From: WVZL01 sp041862375
GTDB taxonomy: Bacteria; Acidobacteriota; Aminicenantia; Aminicenantales; Aminicenantaceae
Reading direction: 5' to 3'
Assembly (NCBI GenBank): GCA_041862375.1
Contig: JBGVTE010000079.1
Location: 1-24,091, forward strand
Length of the DNA: 24,091 nucleotides
The stretch's first letter is position 1. Each line of letters opens with the position of its first letter. Below, piece by piece: positions 23,070 through 24,091 of the stretch. Under the pieces are notes generated by a model. That model saw nothing but the letters and a program-made list of their open reading frames with translations, made no database searches and had not been told where the DNA came from. The translations under genes were made by a program, and so were the position numbers.

Positions 23070-23897
23070 TCATTTTCCCATGCCTTTTTTAGGCTTGAAT
23101 ATTCTCTGCCAGAAGAAAAGAATTGAACAGGACTGGTAGATAGACGAGTAGGTTCCGGTTATAACACCGATAATCATCGTAAAGGCAAAATCGTTGATGA
23201 CTTCACCACCAAATAGAAAAAGAGCAACAACGGTTAAAAGAGTTGTTCCTGAAGTTATTACTGTGCGGCTGAGTGTCTGGTTAATACTCGTGTTTAGCAC
23301 CTCTTCAAAAGTATGCTTCCGCATAGATTTTATATTATCTCTTACTCGGTCAAAGATGACGATCGTGTCATTTAAGGAGTAACCGACTATAGTAAGGATA
23401 GCTGCTATCACGGGGAGGTTTATTTCACGGTTTGTAAAAGAGAAAATTGCCATGGTGACCATCACATCGTGAGCTAAAGTTAAAATTGCAGCAATACCGT
23501 AGGCAACTTTAAAGCGTAATCCTATGTAGATGAACATACCGATGAGAGCCCAGACCGTAGCCTGAGTAGCCCTTCTTCTTAAATCGTGACCTACTTGAGG
23601 CCCCACTGTCTCTTTGCTCAATACAGTTAATCGACCGAGAATTGTTTTTCCTTTAAGAAAATCTATAACTTCTGACGTCAGTCTTGCTTCTTGGAGCTGG
23701 TCATAATCCTGTATGATTCCTTGAGAAATCCTGAAGGAAATTATTTTTTGGGCAATTTCTGAAGCATTTTCTGGAAATGAAACTTCGAGCAGGAGAGTCA
23801 ATTCCCCTCTATCGATACTGTTTAAATCTTTTATTCCCTGTTCAAGAGCAGATTTCTCATCTTTTCCCAGGAGAGCGTCAATAATCATATTTCCCAT
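23070..23897 (-). CDS. secF: Protein translocase subunit SecF, 5' end disrupted
   Basis: SecF works with SecD in the inner membrane to drive late steps of Sec export. The C-terminal core is clear: ETVGPQVGHDLRRRATQATV, helices with IGLRFKVAYGIAAILTLAHDV, and the signature AAILTIVGYSLNDTIVIFDRVRDN, then TVITSGTTLLTVVALFLFGG. From the first usable ATG (23897) the protein is 275 residues but lacks the first membrane helix and its following conserved Gly-Ile-Asp-Phe-type loop. Between the start and the core are about 95 residues, including a repeat unit (LLLEVSFPENASEIAQKI and following) that is unusual for SecF. The same frame continues upstream to a TAA at 24056-24054, with an almost identical second unit around it. 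The window ends there. Either the gene is broken, or TAA is an error and the true start is outside. Confidence 0.85.
   Translation of the reverse strand: MGNMIIDALLGKDEKSALEQGIKDLNSIDRGELTLLLEVSFPENASEIAQKIISFRISQGIIQDYDQLQEARLTSEVIDFLKGKTILGRLTVLSKETVGPQVGHDLRRRATQATVWALIGMFIYIGLRFKVAYGIAAILTLAHDVMVTMAIFSFTNREINLPVIAAILTIVGYSLNDTIVIFDRVRDNIKSMRKHTFEEVLNTSINQTLSRTVITSGTTLLTVVALFLFGGEVINDFAFTMIIGVITGTYSSIYQSCSILFFWQRIFKPKKGMGK
23637..23794 (-). repeat. SecF internal repeat, downstream copy (intact)
   Basis: A 158-base unit nearly identical to 23934-24091, exactly 297 bases (99 codons) away and in the same frame. It encodes LLLEVSFPENASEIAQKI and continues through SFRISQGIIQDYDQLQEA to KTILGRL. 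The pattern A-x-x-I-x-x-R-x-x-x-G followed by a D-x-L helix weakly resembles a helix-hairpin-helix motif. Confidence 0.85.
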
Positions 23898-24091
23898 TAT
23901 CTCGTGGGCTTCCAGTTCTTCCTCTAATCGGCTGAGAATTGTTTTTTCTTTAAGAAACTCTATAACTTCTTGGGTCAGTCCTGCTTCTTGGAGCTGGTCA
24001 TAATTTTGTAAGATTCCTTGAGAAATCCTGAAGGAAATTATTTTTTGGGCAATTTATGAAGCATTTTCTAGAAATACAACTTCGAGCAGGA
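23898..24091 (-). pseudogene. secF: Upstream secF segment with in-frame stop and second repeat copy
   Basis: Reading the secF frame back from 23897 gives IAQKIISFRISQGILQNYDQ, then continues to EEELEAHEI and joins MGNM at the annotated start without interruption. The unit repeats 23637-23794 at a 297-base offset (copy at 23934-24091, cut by the window end). At 24056-24054 the intact copy's Glu codon GAA is TAA. The residues beyond it (LLEVV-LENAS) keep the repeat frame, so this looks like coding sequence with one nonsense change rather than non-coding DNA. Confidence 0.65.

Overview
The window carries 20 protein-coding genes of a Gram-negative, probably anaerobic bacterium with an AT-leaning genome. 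The outer-membrane lifestyle is inferred from TonB/ExbB/ExbD and RseP. Isoprenoids come from the MEP pathway (dxr, ispG), and hypC/hypD/hypE imply a [NiFe] hydrogenase elsewhere in the genome. A Gly-Gly-Val-repeat TonB, dispersed palindromic repeats and mixed Shine-Dalgarno/non-Shine-Dalgarno starts would fit a poorly cultured lineage such as Aminicenantes, Omnitrophota, Aerophobota or an Acidobacteria relative. That placement is inference; nothing here fixes it. No tRNA, rRNA, CRISPR array, transposase or phage gene was seen.

Layout. (1) 1-4662, + strand, envelope polysaccharide: a GT39-type membrane glycosyltransferase whose apparent 5' end overlaps a palindromic repeat, a polyprenyl-phosphate sugar-1-phosphate transferase, a strong terminator, and a VanZ-like membrane protein that seems to start at a rare ATT codon. 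(2) 4837-10362, - strand: hypC-hypD-hypE, followed closely by a divergent methyltransferase and a membrane-anchored (alpha/alpha)6-type glycosidase. (3) 10363-10695: a 333-base non-coding stretch with a 141-base folded element and a consensus sigma70-type promoter placed so that uppS mRNA would be leaderless. (4) 10696-16889, + strand: uppS-cdsA-dxr-rseP-ispG-larE, a lipid-carrier, phospholipid, isoprenoid and site-2-protease operon with the nickel-pincer-cofactor enzyme LarE at its end. (5) 16960-18770, - strand: a D-2-hydroxyacid dehydrogenase and a nucleoside phosphorylase-like protein. (6) 18955-21002, + strand: a ParB-like protein overlapping by 4 bases a spore-photoproduct-lyase-like radical SAM protein, the best candidate here for an undescribed system. 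(7) 21013-24091, - strand: secF, tonB, exbB, exbD. secF has a 297-base-period duplication in its periplasmic part with an in-frame stop in the upstream copy.

How they work together: UppS makes the C55 carrier that the sugar transferase loads, the GT39 enzyme uses polyprenyl-linked sugars, Dxr/IspG feed UppS, and CdsA supplies CDP-diacylglycerol. HypCDE and LarE are both metal-cofactor assembly factors for nickel enzymes. All identifications come from reading motifs in the translated sequence; no database search was run.
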